Source: Rhyacophila brunnea (lineage: Eukaryota > Arthropoda > Insecta > Trichoptera > Rhyacophilidae). From it: a stretch of DNA of 64,000 nt. Positions 54,691-63,970 of the stretch are shown here, in pieces. The DNA lies in assembly GCA_022495005.1 (NCBI GenBank), contig JAGYXB010000374.1:124001-188000 (forward strand), written 5' to 3'. Numbering within the stretch: the stretch's first letter is position 1; the number at the start of each line of letters is the position of its first letter. Both the position numbers and the translations under genes were made by a program. The notes beneath the pieces were generated by a model, which was not told the DNA's origin, did no database searches, and saw nothing but the letters and a program-made list of their open reading frames with translations.

Positions 54691-55665
54691 TGTCTTTGTT
54701 TATTTATACTATTCCTCAAAAAAGTTTTTGAACAGCTAGAATGATTTAATATTAATAAAGAAATATAAATATAAATGTCAAAGTTTATGGCTTTACGCTC
54801 AGGGCGAACAATGCTCAGCCAAATAAATAACCGCTGATGTGTTTTTTTTATTATTTTGAATGTATTTGAGTGGTTTAGAAATAAACGCGGCAGATTGTAT
54901 TTTAGTAAAATGTTGGCGATTCATCGCCAACATCGTTATAAAACAGAAACTGGCGTTTTTGTTTCTAGAGTCCTTCGTTTCGTGCGCCGATCTAAAAGTC
55001 TGTAAAAAATTATACACAAAACGCCATTACAGGAACATTCGACCACCGTTTAAGAAGTATACAATGACCTCATTGTAATCCTGTGTAAACTGAAAATCTA
55101 TTTGGATCGCAATCGCTTTGCGCTCATGAAGGGAGTATTGTTAATAATACTGCTACATGTTCTACTTCGCGAAGTGAGTGATACACGTATGAATAACAAT
55201 GAAAAGTTGAGCGATGTCTTCAAAAATGCAGGCAGTGCGTAGCACTTGCATGGTATTAGAGGAGCCGCCTCTGATCACCGACCACCTTGTTTGATCCTAA
55301 GATGATCACATGGAAATTGTAAAGAGTTAAGTACTCTAGTTCTGGTATGAATTTATTTATTTAATTAAACACATGAATACAAATGGAACACAATATATCA
55401 TTCAAAATGCCTCTCTATCTTGCAGCTCATGATATCATTATTTTTTTAGTAATAATTATTAACCTCTGTCCAACAGGCAGTCTTCACCATTGTTGTGCAT
55501 CGTGGGTGTACTTACCTATATGTACCGATGTTTGCCTTGTCATGGGATTTAGGGATTAAATGTATCCCCACATGCTTATATATACTCACTCGTTACATAC
55601 AACAACAACAAAAAAACGCCACCATTAATCTAAATAACCAGCAATACTTTTTATTTCCTCAATTG
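54691..55665. other. Interval with a perfect short palindrome
   Basis: ATGTTGGCGAT-TC-ATCGCCAACAT (54910-54933) is an exact 11-bp hairpin with a 2-nt loop, in a balanced stretch (54880-55075) open in one frame on each strand for 72 codons, without recognisable domains. A SINE-tail relic (CACCTTGTTTGATCCTAAGA, about 55283) and AT-rich DNA make up the rest. Confidence 0.4.
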
Positions 55666-55669
55666 TGTA

Positions 55670-56045
55670 AATCTGGTCCCGCGGCGAAACTACCCCCTGC
55701 CTCCTGTTTGTTTCCACCGGGCCCACGTTGATGGATGTTTTTTCCTGACGTCTCGTCTCGCGTGGGGCTTCCCCCGTAATCCGATTTTCTTCGCTTTCCT
55801 TTTACCGAACATTTGTCCGCATCAGCCGATACGCTTGACAGTGCTCCCTTCCGCTCCGGCCGGACGGTGCGGGAAATGCCCCCCCTGCGAATGTATCAGT
55901 CCGTATTTAGCTGCCCTATGTTTGGTTAACAAGTGACATCTACAGATTTTTTCCTCGCTCTCGAGTGTTCTCAATGGAGTCAAACAGACAACCATACACC
56001 AATGGAAGTAACATTGAAAATAAGTTTGCCTAAAATGTATTTGTT
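55670..56045. other. GC-rich island
   Basis: Dense CpG and pyrimidine-rich sequence (TCCCGCGGCGAAACTACCCC, CACCGGGCCCACGTTGATGG, GACGTCTCGTCTCGCGTGGG, CGCTCCGGCCGGACGGTGCG). A 78-codon frame ends at 55731 within it, and another is open on the minus strand; neither shows a domain. It is unique in the window. Likely regulatory, promoter or untranslated exon sequence by analogy with the other islands. Confidence 0.4.
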
Positions 56046-56049
56046 GGCC

Positions 56050-56345
56050 GGGTCGCACATTTATAAACTCGTCTCGACTGCAACACGTCGAATATGTCGA
56101 TGTGATTTTGTCTGTATTATGAAAACATATCTAACTTAATGTAGGTACCTTTAGTACATTTTAGTTTGAAAAAAACAGCTGTTGTCGCAAGCAACTATTT
56201 TCACTCGACATTGAGCGTATAATACCTAAATGTCGCATAGGTACATGTGCAGAAGCTGCTTTTCCATTCGTTTCGGATAGTCGCATGACGTTACTGTCTC
56301 GGTATGTTCTCGCTAGTTCGCGCGGACAGTTGCAAGGTTACATTT
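56050..56345 (+). repeat. Dispersed repeat family Q, copy 2
   Basis: Direct counterpart of 40546-41110 lacking its middle 250 bp. Shared text includes GACTGCAACACGTCGAATAT, ACATGTGCAGAAGCTGCTTT and CATTCGTTTCGGATAG. Confidence 0.7.
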
Positions 56346-56349
56346 TAAA

Positions 56350-56735
56350 CTTTTTTATCATTGTCGCACTTGTTATAATATATACCTAATATGTCACTCC
56401 AGAAAGAGTTCCCCGAGATTTTACAGAAAAACTAAACGGTTTTATAATTTAAAAAATTTGGAAATCGCTTATACATTGTATAGTATAACATAATAAGACG
56501 GCCAGAAATACACATGACATAAAACAAAGTGATGGTAAATAATTTTTAATTTATGTGTGAGTTTTGATCGTGGAAGCTTCAATTGGTAGGTAGGCACCTA
56601 CTATACCTATCTATGAAATAATAATAAACAAAAAAACAAATTTCAGCTACTACTTGGAGAACCACGGAATCGTGTTGATAAATAAGTATATTTTAATATT
56701 GTCGATAAATATTAGATTATTAGGAATGGGCAAGA
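56350..56735. other. AT-rich interval, nothing recognised
   Basis: No repeat or credible exon. An ATTTCAG site near 56645 precedes the frame that runs into the LINE tail. Confidence 0.4.
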
Positions 56736-56739
56736 GTCG

Positions 56740-57000
56740 AGAAGTTCTGCGTAGTACCTATAAAAACCAGAAAACTACACTAAGCTTCGGCCACATTATG
56801 AGTGGAGATTATACAGCATTGCTCAACTTGTCATCCAATCAAAGATCAATGGAGGACGACGTCAAATTTGGTCGCTTAAGAACCTCAGTGATTGGCACGA
56901 GTGCAGCTCCACCAAACTGTTCCGGGTATCAGATGATAAATCAAAGATTGCCTTGATTGTAGCCAACCTTCGTTAGGGGATGGCATGATAAGAAGAAGAA
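56740..57000 (+). mobile_element. LINE 3' end (family also at 60.7 kb)
   Basis: The plus strand reads KTTLSFGHIMSGDYTALLNL, then a frame-shifted equivalent of a GKRRRSWLRNLSDWHECSS-type block, then a tail like KVKIALIVANLR, ending in AAGAAGAAGAA. L-S-x-x-G-H-I-M-R, a basic Gly/Arg turn, W-L-x-N-L-R-x-W and a closing A-x-L-I-A-N-L-R is a familiar insect LINE C-terminus. Frame breaks show that it is dead. Confidence 0.7.
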
Positions 57001-57004
57001 ATGT

Positions 57005-57795
57005 TGGAAAAATTACCGTAGTAGATAAGTAGGAAAACAGTTTTTTTTACCATGGTAAATTTTTTTTTCTCCAGACGTAGTAGTTTTTCGATTCGGAATA
57101 ATATAAAAAAAGTCGGCATAGTTGCCTAAATTCTTTAAAAAACACTTGTAATAATTATAGTTTTGCTAAATTTAATTGAAAAATAAAATGGATATAATTT
57201 CTAATAGAAGAAAATACTGAACACGTTGGCCAGTTTCCTGAAGAAATTTTGCGTCTTTATGGCGGAAATTGCGTGCCAGGTAGGTATATAGTACTGAGGG
57301 ATTGGTAACTTAATAAACTGCCGGTAGGTGATGCCGCTAACTGCTGCGGCGCGGATTCACGAATAGTTTATGTGGGGAGAGTCTCACTGCTTCAAGATTG
57401 CTTTTATTGGCGAACAAATAAACAAGATTGGGCGAATCTCTTATATATTTGGCCAACCTATTTATACCACTGGCGTGTTTTAGGTAGACATAAAGGAATA
57501 ATTAAGAAAATATTTCAATAAATTCAGAAATACAAGAGGAAGGTGGTTTAGTTTGATATGGGATATAAGTGGATTAAATTTAAGTGTAAATTTACATAAA
57601 ATATTAGCATATTATGCGAATGATATTGACATTATATGCCGGAACGAAAATGATGTTAGAGAAGTATTTGTGGACCTTGAAGAAAGCGCCAGCGCAGACT
57701 CACTGTTAATTTGGTGAAAATCAAATATTTGGTTATATCTAGAGGGCTGAGGTATGGGGCAGGTTAATAATTTCATATTCATGAGATCCTTCATT
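57005..57795. other. Interval with no recognised gene
   Basis: Balanced patch at 57225-57400 (TTTATGGCGGAAATTGCGTG, CTAACTGCTGCGGCGCGG) without an open frame. The rest is AT-rich. Confidence 0.35.
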
Positions 57796-57797
57796 AG

Positions 57798-58175
57798 CAG
57801 TGACATTCCTAGACAAAATGCCGTCCCTAGGCAGTGCCAAAATGCCGCCACATTTTTTATAGAGTACTTTTATCATCTTTTCATGACTCCAATATCTAAG
57901 AAATGTGTTATATGAATAGGTACATTACTGACAAGATATAGGTATACCACAAAATCTAATTAAAATGCCATCTCTGCTTCAACAGACAATATTGCGAATC
58001 TACGGTTTCAGATAGGTTCATTTAAAAATACACCTGACAACTTCCAAAACTCGCGAGTGACTGGCAAACATATTTGAATACATTTTAAATTATGTATGCA
58101 CGTGTCCTGTTAAAAGTTTTATAGTACCTACCTAATTAATATTTTGTTTTCAATCAGCGAGCTGATTTTTTTTTG
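57798..58175 (-). mobile_element. Truncated relative of the hAT-like element
   Basis: Starts CAGTGACATTCCTAGACAAA and then CCGTCCCTAGGCAGTGCCAA, inverse of the right end of the 41854-42486 element. It continues through CTTCCAAAACTCGCGAGTGA and CAATCAGCGAGCTGATTTTT. Similarity then stops, so the far terminal repeat is missing. It lacks about 75 bp found in the complete copy. Confidence 0.8.
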
Positions 58176-58179
58176 TTTT

Positions 58180-58405
58180 GCTGATAATTGTGCTAAGCTT
58201 CGGTCTAATGAAGGTATTATGTTTCAAGAGCTTGAACTGATACTTGAAATAAATGCATTGTGTATAAAACACCAATAACACCAGTTGTCCTGTAAGGTTT
58301 GAAAACCTCGTGCACGACTAAAAATATGATACACAGTCCATATGGATACGGAGATATATTACGATCCATGAAATTAGGCAGCATTATATGACTAGGTTAA
58401 TGTAT
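58180..58405. other. Short interval, nothing recognised
   Basis: AT-rich, no repeat or credible frame. Confidence 0.4.
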
Positions 58406-58409
58406 GTAT

Positions 58410-58650
58410 TAAGAGTATGACAAAAAACTGATATTGGGTAACCTGGAACACAAATAAAGACCTGGATAGTAGAATATGAAGGGATAGTGTCGAGTTAGAT
58501 TAAAATACCTTGGGCATTCTAAACTGGAGGAATTGGCTTTGGACATACGTGAATGGAAGCAGATGTTGGAGAAAGCCAAGACCCGGATATCGTAATATCG
58601 TCAGAGAAGAAATCAATACGTCTTAAATCTTAATAATGGTAATGTAAGTA
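58410..58650 (+). mobile_element. Degenerate LINE-like segment
   Basis: RLRYLGHS-type, then LEELALDIREWKQMLEKAKT and RIS can be read on the plus strand, like the R-L-R-W-L-G-H start and W-x-x-x-L-x-K-A end of LINE tails, but poorly conserved. Its 3' half is repeated at 58788-58915 as part of the tandem duplication. Confidence 0.45.
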
Positions 58651-58651
58651 A

Positions 58652-58787
58652 AATGGCCACGCGGTATAAGCGTCGGCCTATAGCATCGTGGGTCCTAGGT
58701 TCGAATCCTGGGTCTGGCAAGTACACATATTGTTTTTCAATTTGTGTATGAGTAAGAGTATGGACCTAATAGGTTAAGCAAGTTGCT
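58652..58787 (+). mobile_element. SINE subfamily B, tail-truncated (tandem unit 1)
   Basis: Box A TGGCCACGCGGT (58654-58665) and box B GGTTCGAATCC (58698-58708); GCGTCGGCCTATAGCATCGT marks subfamily B. The copy stops at AGCAAGTTGCTGG, where unit 2 of the duplication begins. Confidence 0.85.
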
Positions 58788-58913
58788 GGAATAGGCTTTG
58801 GACATACGTGGATGGAAGCAGATGTTGGAGAAAGTCAAGACCCGCATACGGTAATATCGTCAGAGAAGAACTCAATACGTCTTAAATATTCTTAATAATG
58901 GTAATGTAAGTAA

Positions 58914-59130
58914 AATGGCCGCGCGGTTTAAGCGTCGGCCTATAGCATCGTGGGTCCTAGGTTCGAATCCTATGTCTGGCCAGTACACACATATTTGTTT
59001 ATGAGTAAGTGTATGGACTTACTAGGTTGAGCAAGTTGCTGACATCCATTTCTCGTAAAAACAAAATCTGTTAATACAAACCTCCATTCTGTGAAGGCCA
59101 TATGATCCTATTAGGATCGGACATGGTCGG
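58914..59130 (+). mobile_element. SINE subfamily B, complete (tandem unit 2)
   Basis: Box A TGGCCGCGCGGT (58916-58927) and box B GGTTCGAATCC (58960-58970), with the full body and the end ATATGATCCTATTAGGATCG followed by GACATGGTCGG. It lacks the TTTTTCAA part of the body seen in the other copies. Confidence 0.9.
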
Positions 59131-59339
59131 AAAGTAAAATATAGGTAAATTAAAGCAAGAAGAAGCAATATACAATATTTTATATTATTTGTAACAAATT
59201 AAATAAAATTATGACGAGCTACATATTATTGTAGAAATGTATGAAAATACATAATTTAGGAAAGCGTTAGAAATATACCCAAAAGAAAATTCACAGAAAA
59301 AAATCCTAAAAAAACCTAGGATACGAAAGATAGAAAGAG

Positions 59340-59450
59340 TTGAAAATATCCCTCTGAGGCGGACGAAACCGGTCCAAATTTATTGATTAAAAGTGGAATA
59401 ATTAGGTACTACAAAAAAACTTGCGTTTTATTAAATTAAACAACAATACG
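59340..59450 (+). repeat. Dispersed repeat with hammerhead-like core, copy 2
   Basis: TATCCCTCTGAGGC, then GGACGAAACCGGTCC, then TTGATTAAAAGTGGAATAAT, GTACTACAAAAAA and TTGCGTTTTATTAAAT. It aligns with 22285-22375 without large gaps. TCC upstream and GGA in the core could pair. Confidence 0.65.
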
Positions 59451-59454
59451 AAAG

Positions 59455-60258
59455 ATACTTATACTTCTGCTTAATTTTTCTTAGTGTTTTCATAATTATT
59501 TATGCCATTCATTGCTGATGCTCGCGATATCTCATCTCCACTGATCGGTGCTCTTAGTAATCTTCCGTCATTCAGGTCTAGTATGAAACCCATCGGGGGA
59601 CTTTAATAATGATTTATCACATTTTATTATTTGAGCCGTAAAATGTAGCTAACAGTTAAATTTAAAAAACCCAAATAAACATATTTATTATTTCTTTATG
59701 AATGAATCCCCATTCAAAAAAAATACTTTTTTTATTCAATCAGCTGTTAAAATTATTACAACGACTAATAAGTCAGTTTGACACTAAAACCAATATTATT
59801 AATTTTCTCTATCGCGAACACGAAAAAAATTTGAATAATGTATTCATATAATCCAGTAGCAAATTAATTTTTCCTTTGGAATGTGCAATAAAATTATATC
59901 TGTGATTTTTTTGTATTGGTGTCGTCATGCACATAATTCTTGATGTCTATGTCATCATAATAATATTGTTTTTTTCTAAAGGTGGGATTATATCAAAATT
60001 CCAACCGAGTCAGGTGAGAGCCGTTAATTTTAATTATGTACAAGTTTTTGGACTTTTTGTGTGTATAGATTTATTGAATATTAACATTATCTAATTGGGA
60101 AATAAATAATATTGATGACACAAATATATAAATCAAATGAATATAATATATGCACATACTAAAAGTTGATCTAATAGTCGTTGCTATAGTTTTATTACGA
60201 CTATTCAGATTGTAAGTTATTGGCCGTATTAGGACATCCTTATATAGCGGTTAAATAA
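59455..60258. other. AT-rich interval, no gene seen
   Basis: Only chance frames. A balanced patch near 59515-59605 (GCTCGCGATATCTCATCTCC) is unassigned. Confidence 0.4.
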
Positions 60259-60259
60259 C

Positions 60260-60565
60260 GTAAGCAGGGCACTGAAATACCTAACGGGTGTGGAATAACA
60301 GGCAACCGATCTTGATTGTGGAAGAATATGGGATAAACTTAAACACGTGTAAAGAATATGAATGTCTTTAGTTCTGACAACTGCTCTCGTTTTATGCACT
60401 GACGCTCATTTAATATTGATGTATTTGAAGGTTGCTATACACAATATTGCACGTCTACAGTGTGTGGTTCATTTATGTTGGATACTCACACATTCAAAAC
60501 TGCGTCAAAATATAGTGTATTGGGAAATAGCCTATCGGAATTATAGTTATTATTCTGTTCTGTGA
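60260..60565 (+). repeat. Dispersed repeat family R, copy 2
   Basis: Direct counterpart of 43395-43705, including GACAACTGCTCTCGTTTTAT, ATACTCACACATTCAAAACT and AATAGCCTATCGGAATT. The 67-codon frame through it is not conserved in the other copy, so it is not coding. Confidence 0.7.
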
Positions 60566-60659
60566 ACGTCAGTCTATCTACAAGAAGAGATACCTATATT
60601 TATGAAGTTTATGTTTGAATTCATAATATGTACTTTGGTATTTAATATAATGTATATAC

Positions 60660-60835
60660 CTCGCCCACATTATTAGAAGACAAAAGAACAGTATTCCACT
60701 GCTTGTTATCAGCTAAGGAAAGATCAACGGTAAGAGTAGAAGAGGACGACGCCGCATTTCGTGGCATAAGAACCTCCGTAATTGGTACGAGTGCAGTGTT
60801 CCGGGTAGCAGATGATAAGGTTTACCACTATCTTC
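60660..60835 (+). mobile_element. LINE 3' end, short copy of the 56.8 kb family
   Basis: Shares GAAGAGGACGACGCCGCATT-like text, AAGAACCTC-GT-ATTGG, ACGAGTGCAG and TTCCGGGTAGCAGATGATAA with 56740-56960. Decayed, no open frame. Confidence 0.7.
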
Positions 60836-61180
60836 TAGTTTCGGCTGGGTAATAATGCATATACCTTTCCACCACACTAATGAATTTTATTTATATTAAA
60901 AATGTAATAATTTAAATTAGGTACTATGTAAATTAATTGTCTACCGTGTAGATACCTACTTAGATTGGAAAGTGACAACTATGAATGAGAGCAGATGGAA
61001 AGAGTTAAATAAGGTTAGGACCCACTCCGGTTATTGCACACTGTGTATTATTTAATTTAAATTAAATAAGTTGTCAATCATGTAAATGTATTATAAAACT
61101 AATAAACGGAAGAGGGTTAAATAAAATAAAAATTCGATCTAACTAAATGCCTGTCCAATATGATAGCTTATCCTAAATTC
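60836..61180. other. AT-rich interval, nothing recognised
   Basis: No repeat or credible frame. Confidence 0.4.
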
Positions 61181-61189
61181 TACAAGGAG

Positions 61190-61365
61190 AAGAGTTCATC
61201 AACCCGAAAGGTCACATATCAATTATTGCGCAAAATTGGTGCCTTAGTCTGCAAATCCCCCAAACAACACGAGATTAAACTGGTAGAAAGCCAGTGCGAA
61301 CACCGACGCGCCACCTGGACAACCTCTTATTATTAAATAAGGAGGTGAGGGACACATCAGACATT
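61190..61365. other. GC-balanced block ending AAGGAGGTGAGGGAC, unassigned
   Basis: ACTGGTAGAAAGCCAGTGCG, then CACCGACGCGCCACCTGG, then AAGGAGGTGAGGGAC (61340-61354). The reverse complement of the 62.9-63.2 kb block also ends AAGGAGGTGAGGGAC, suggesting two pieces of one repeat family, possibly the untranslated end of a LINE. Confidence 0.3.
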
Positions 61366-61604
61366 AAATTTATCAGATTATTCTAGATAGTTATGTCCTA
61401 TTTGTTTTGTAACCTTCATACTAGATTTTAACGATTATTTACTTTTTAGCTAACTTTCCAAAATGGTTAGAAATATTGTTAATTAAAGATATGTTTTTTC
61501 ATCAATCAATATTTCTTTTACATTTATTGTTTAAACTATTAAAACTTTAAACTCCAGAAGTTTACATTTTTTGTATATAGATAATATTGAGTTGTTTAAA
61601 TGAT

Positions 61605-61760
61605 ATCGGCTATTTTTGTTTGCTGCTGGCTTTCTGTAAAGTGTAAATGTAAACCAACAAAAACCGCGATTTATTTAGACCATATATTTCCGATATAAAA
61701 TTTTACGGTGAAGTGTGATACAGCGAACTGCATACGTACAAGTTTCCGGACACGATTTCA
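61605..61760 (-). repeat. Dispersed repeat family K, copy 3
   Basis: Reverse counterpart of 53225-53420: GTTTGCTGCTGGCTTTCTGT, CCAACAAAAACCGCGATTTA, CGGTGAAGTGTGATACAGCG and ACAAGTTTCCGGACACG. Confidence 0.75.
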
Positions 61761-61764
61761 GTTT

Positions 61765-62350
61765 GGTGAATATCACCATGAGAATTTTGTAAGGATATAG
61801 CTACAATTAGCCTTTGAAATTGCAACTATTTTTGATATTTTTTTGAGTAACCAAATTAACTACAAATATGAATATATTAAATTATCAGTTAGAAAAACTT
61901 CAAACTAAGTTAAATATGCAGATTTAGTGTTTTATATGGAGAAAATAATCAGTCATTGTTAAAATATTATAGATATCCGTCTGAAAACATAATGATTCTT
62001 AAATTAAAATTAAACTATTAATTTAACTACCTATCTAAACATATGATAACTACTAGGTTTCTATAACAAATCAATAAAATCAGTAAAAAACGAAGAACTA
62101 AAGTATACTATGTGCTTAGGTTATTTTAGTCAATAATTACGAATGTTCCAAATTAAATATAAGTGTAACACATTTCAATGGCACATCGTTTTTACTACAG
62201 ATTTTCTGAATGTGTTTTAGTTTTTCTTTCAAATTGTGAATAACAAAAAAACGAAATAATTACATTTTATGCTATAAAATGAGTCACCTGACATTTCCCA
62301 AAGAGATTGCTTCGCGTTTGAATTGTGTGTGAATTATAATATTATTGTCA
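61765..62350. other. AT-rich interval, nothing recognised
   Basis: No repeat or credible frame before the candidate exon. Confidence 0.4.
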
Positions 62351-62354
62351 ATAG

Positions 62355-62483
62355 GTACCGTACAAAAAGAGTTATGTAATGTGGAAAAGCATAATATTAA
62401 AAAGCTCAAATTCCAAGATGTTACTGAGCAGATGGAATCGAAATATAAAACAAAAAACATCGACTCGTATTTTGATTTATCAG
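62355..62483 (+). CDS. Candidate 129-nt coding exon
   Basis: The acceptor GTCAATAG ends at 62354 and the donor CAG/GTATGA starts at 62484. The stretch is open in one frame, entered and left in the same phase (one base carried over), encoding 43 residues rich in Lys, Glu, Asn and Gln: TVQKELCNVEKHNIKKLKFQ, then DVTEQMESKYKTKNIDSYFD, then LS. Charged, non-repetitive composition unlike neighbouring AT-driven frames favours coding. The acceptor's pyrimidine tract is poor. I do not recognise the protein. It could belong to a host gene or an unrecognised transposon. Confidence 0.3.
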
Positions 62484-62489
62484 GTATGA

Positions 62490-62870
62490 ATACAAATTTT
62501 TTTTTTAAGGTTTATCTAATATTAAATTAATAAATAATTGTCAATTATATTATTCTAAATTTCTTAAAAATAAAGAAATGTTTATTGGACAAACTAAACC
62601 CAATCACAGAATCGTATTACATACTTTATTTTACCGGTGGCTAGGTAAAGTTGAACGATTTTAGTTCTGACACGTTCTCCAGGTCTGATGAGAACATTAT
62701 ATGTCTTACACGTATTGTTTAATTCTGGTCATTTCAAATGTAAATTAATTTCGATACCTAATTATTAATTTCACATCGTCTTTTCAAAGTTAAATATATT
62801 TATAAGACGCCTAATCACGTTTTTTTTTTATCAAAATATTATTTAGTATTTATGCGAAATAATGTGGATA
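62490..62870. other. AT-rich interval, nothing recognised
   Basis: A balanced patch at 62640-62690 is unassigned. Confidence 0.4.
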
Positions 62871-62879
62871 TGTTTGATT

Positions 62880-63215
62880 TCGTCCCTCACCTCCTTCAAA
62901 CGTAGGAAAATCCTCCCTTAGATTCGGGGAACGAGCTAATCTAATCAGCGCGCCAGATTCGACGCGCATCAGTCTCTTTCGGCCGGTGTTAGTGTCGAGG
63001 AGATTACACCCTGCTAATCTGAAGGCGGTTGCTGTGACGCACCATTATGGGCGGGGTCCTCCGGGATGGCCACCCTCCGGGATCCGAAGATAAGCCTTTA
63101 TATGTCACTTAATCCGACCTCACGCGGAGGTCGCGCGGGCTAACAAAACGTGAGGTTGTGAAGTGACGGACATTGCCGGTGTTTTATGTGCGGTAGTCAG
63201 GGCCGCTCTTTGGGA
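62880..63215 (-). mobile_element. GC-rich block, probably untranslated end of a LINE
   Basis: CpG-rich sequence (GGGCGGGGTCCTCCGGGATG, CACCCTCCGGGATCCGAAG, GACCTCACGCGGAGGTCGCG). On the minus strand it ends AAGGAGGTGAGGGAC like the block at 61.2-61.35 kb. It lies 0.4 kb beyond the end of the minus-strand LINE tail at 63.6-63.97 kb, so it may be that element's 3'UTR or an adjoining insertion. No frame is open through it. Confidence 0.35.
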
Positions 63216-63570
63216 TATTTGTAAAGATAAAATTACCTAGATATAATGACACGCGAGCGTTTAGGTGTTCGACATTAATGGGCCGCCACTTACATATTAT
63301 ATTTTTTAATTTAATGTGAGTAATAAATATAAATATTAAATTTGTTCATTATCAAAATAATAATAACATACAATATGCTCGTCAACTATTAGCAACTACT
63401 TCGTGTTTTATAAGAAGCAACCGATATAAAAAAATCGTTGTAACCATTATTGGTAAGTCAGGCATTGAAGAATGTCCCCACCAAACCAAATCCGCCCCGC
63501 ATCACATCCTGTATAACTCAGGCATATCACAAGACGCAACGTTTGGATGTGAAGCACCAGTATTTTTTAT
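63216..63570. other. AT-rich interval with a balanced segment
   Basis: GTCCCCACCAAACCAAATCC and GCCCCGCATCACATCCTG (63470-63510) may be LINE 3'UTR. Otherwise nothing is recognised. Confidence 0.3.
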
Positions 63571-63679
63571 GACTGAAAATGTCTCAGGAGCAGTGCCCAT
63601 GGAATAAAGGAGCACATTGAGGCAAAATTAAAAATTGTAGTAATTGACAAAAGTTAATGTAAAACTGCTAAAAAGTCTA

Positions 63680-63970
63680 AGTAAAATGATCTTTACTTTG
63701 ACAGTATGACACCGCAAATTTTCTAAATGCAATAAAATTGGTCTTTGTGGCGACCAGGTCAATGGGCCCAACAGCTGGTTGAACTGATTTGAGCAACGCA
63801 TCCCATTCCGTTTATATTTTAGGACATTCCCAGAGTATGTGGTTTGCATCCTGTATTTCTCCGCCACATGGACACGTTGAATGGGTGACAAGACCAAGCT
63901 CATAGGCATAAAGCCCATTGACGCATTTAAATTTCTACAAGTGGCGCGTAAATCGTCGCCGTTTTTCCCT
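63680..63970 (-). mobile_element. R1/Jockey-type LINE 3' end with intact CCHC motif
   Basis: On the minus strand: AYELGLVTHST, then CPCGGEIQDANHILWECP, then a stop (TAA) two codons on, then TEWDALLKSVQPAVGPIDLV and ATKTNFIAFRKFAVSYCQSK. The Cys-x-Cys-x7-His-x4-Cys knuckle is complete, unlike the copy at 16.7 kb. The 96-codon minus frame visible here is the same DNA read in another frame. The in-frame stop and 5' truncation by the window edge or by decay leave it non-functional as seen. Confidence 0.85.

Larger units (their letters stand above)
58529..59130 (+). repeat. Tandem duplication of a LINE/SINE chimera (period about 259 bp)
   Basis: Unit 1 (58529-58787) contains GGCTTTGGACATACGTG, GAAGCAGATGTTGGAGAAAG and ATATCGTCAGAGAAGAA, then the SINE head and half its body. 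Unit 2 (58788 onward) repeats all of it (GGAATAGGCTTTGGACATAC...) and goes on to the complete SINE end at 59130. The units have diverged by point changes and small indels. Confidence 0.85.

Noticed and set aside
56654..56956. 100-codon frame as a host gene
   Set aside because: Its 3' two-thirds match a LINE C-terminus shared with 60.7 kb, and the first third is AT-driven upstream sequence.
60362..60565. 67-codon frame in repeat R as a transposon protein
   Set aside because: The frame is not preserved in the sister copy at 43.4-43.7 kb.
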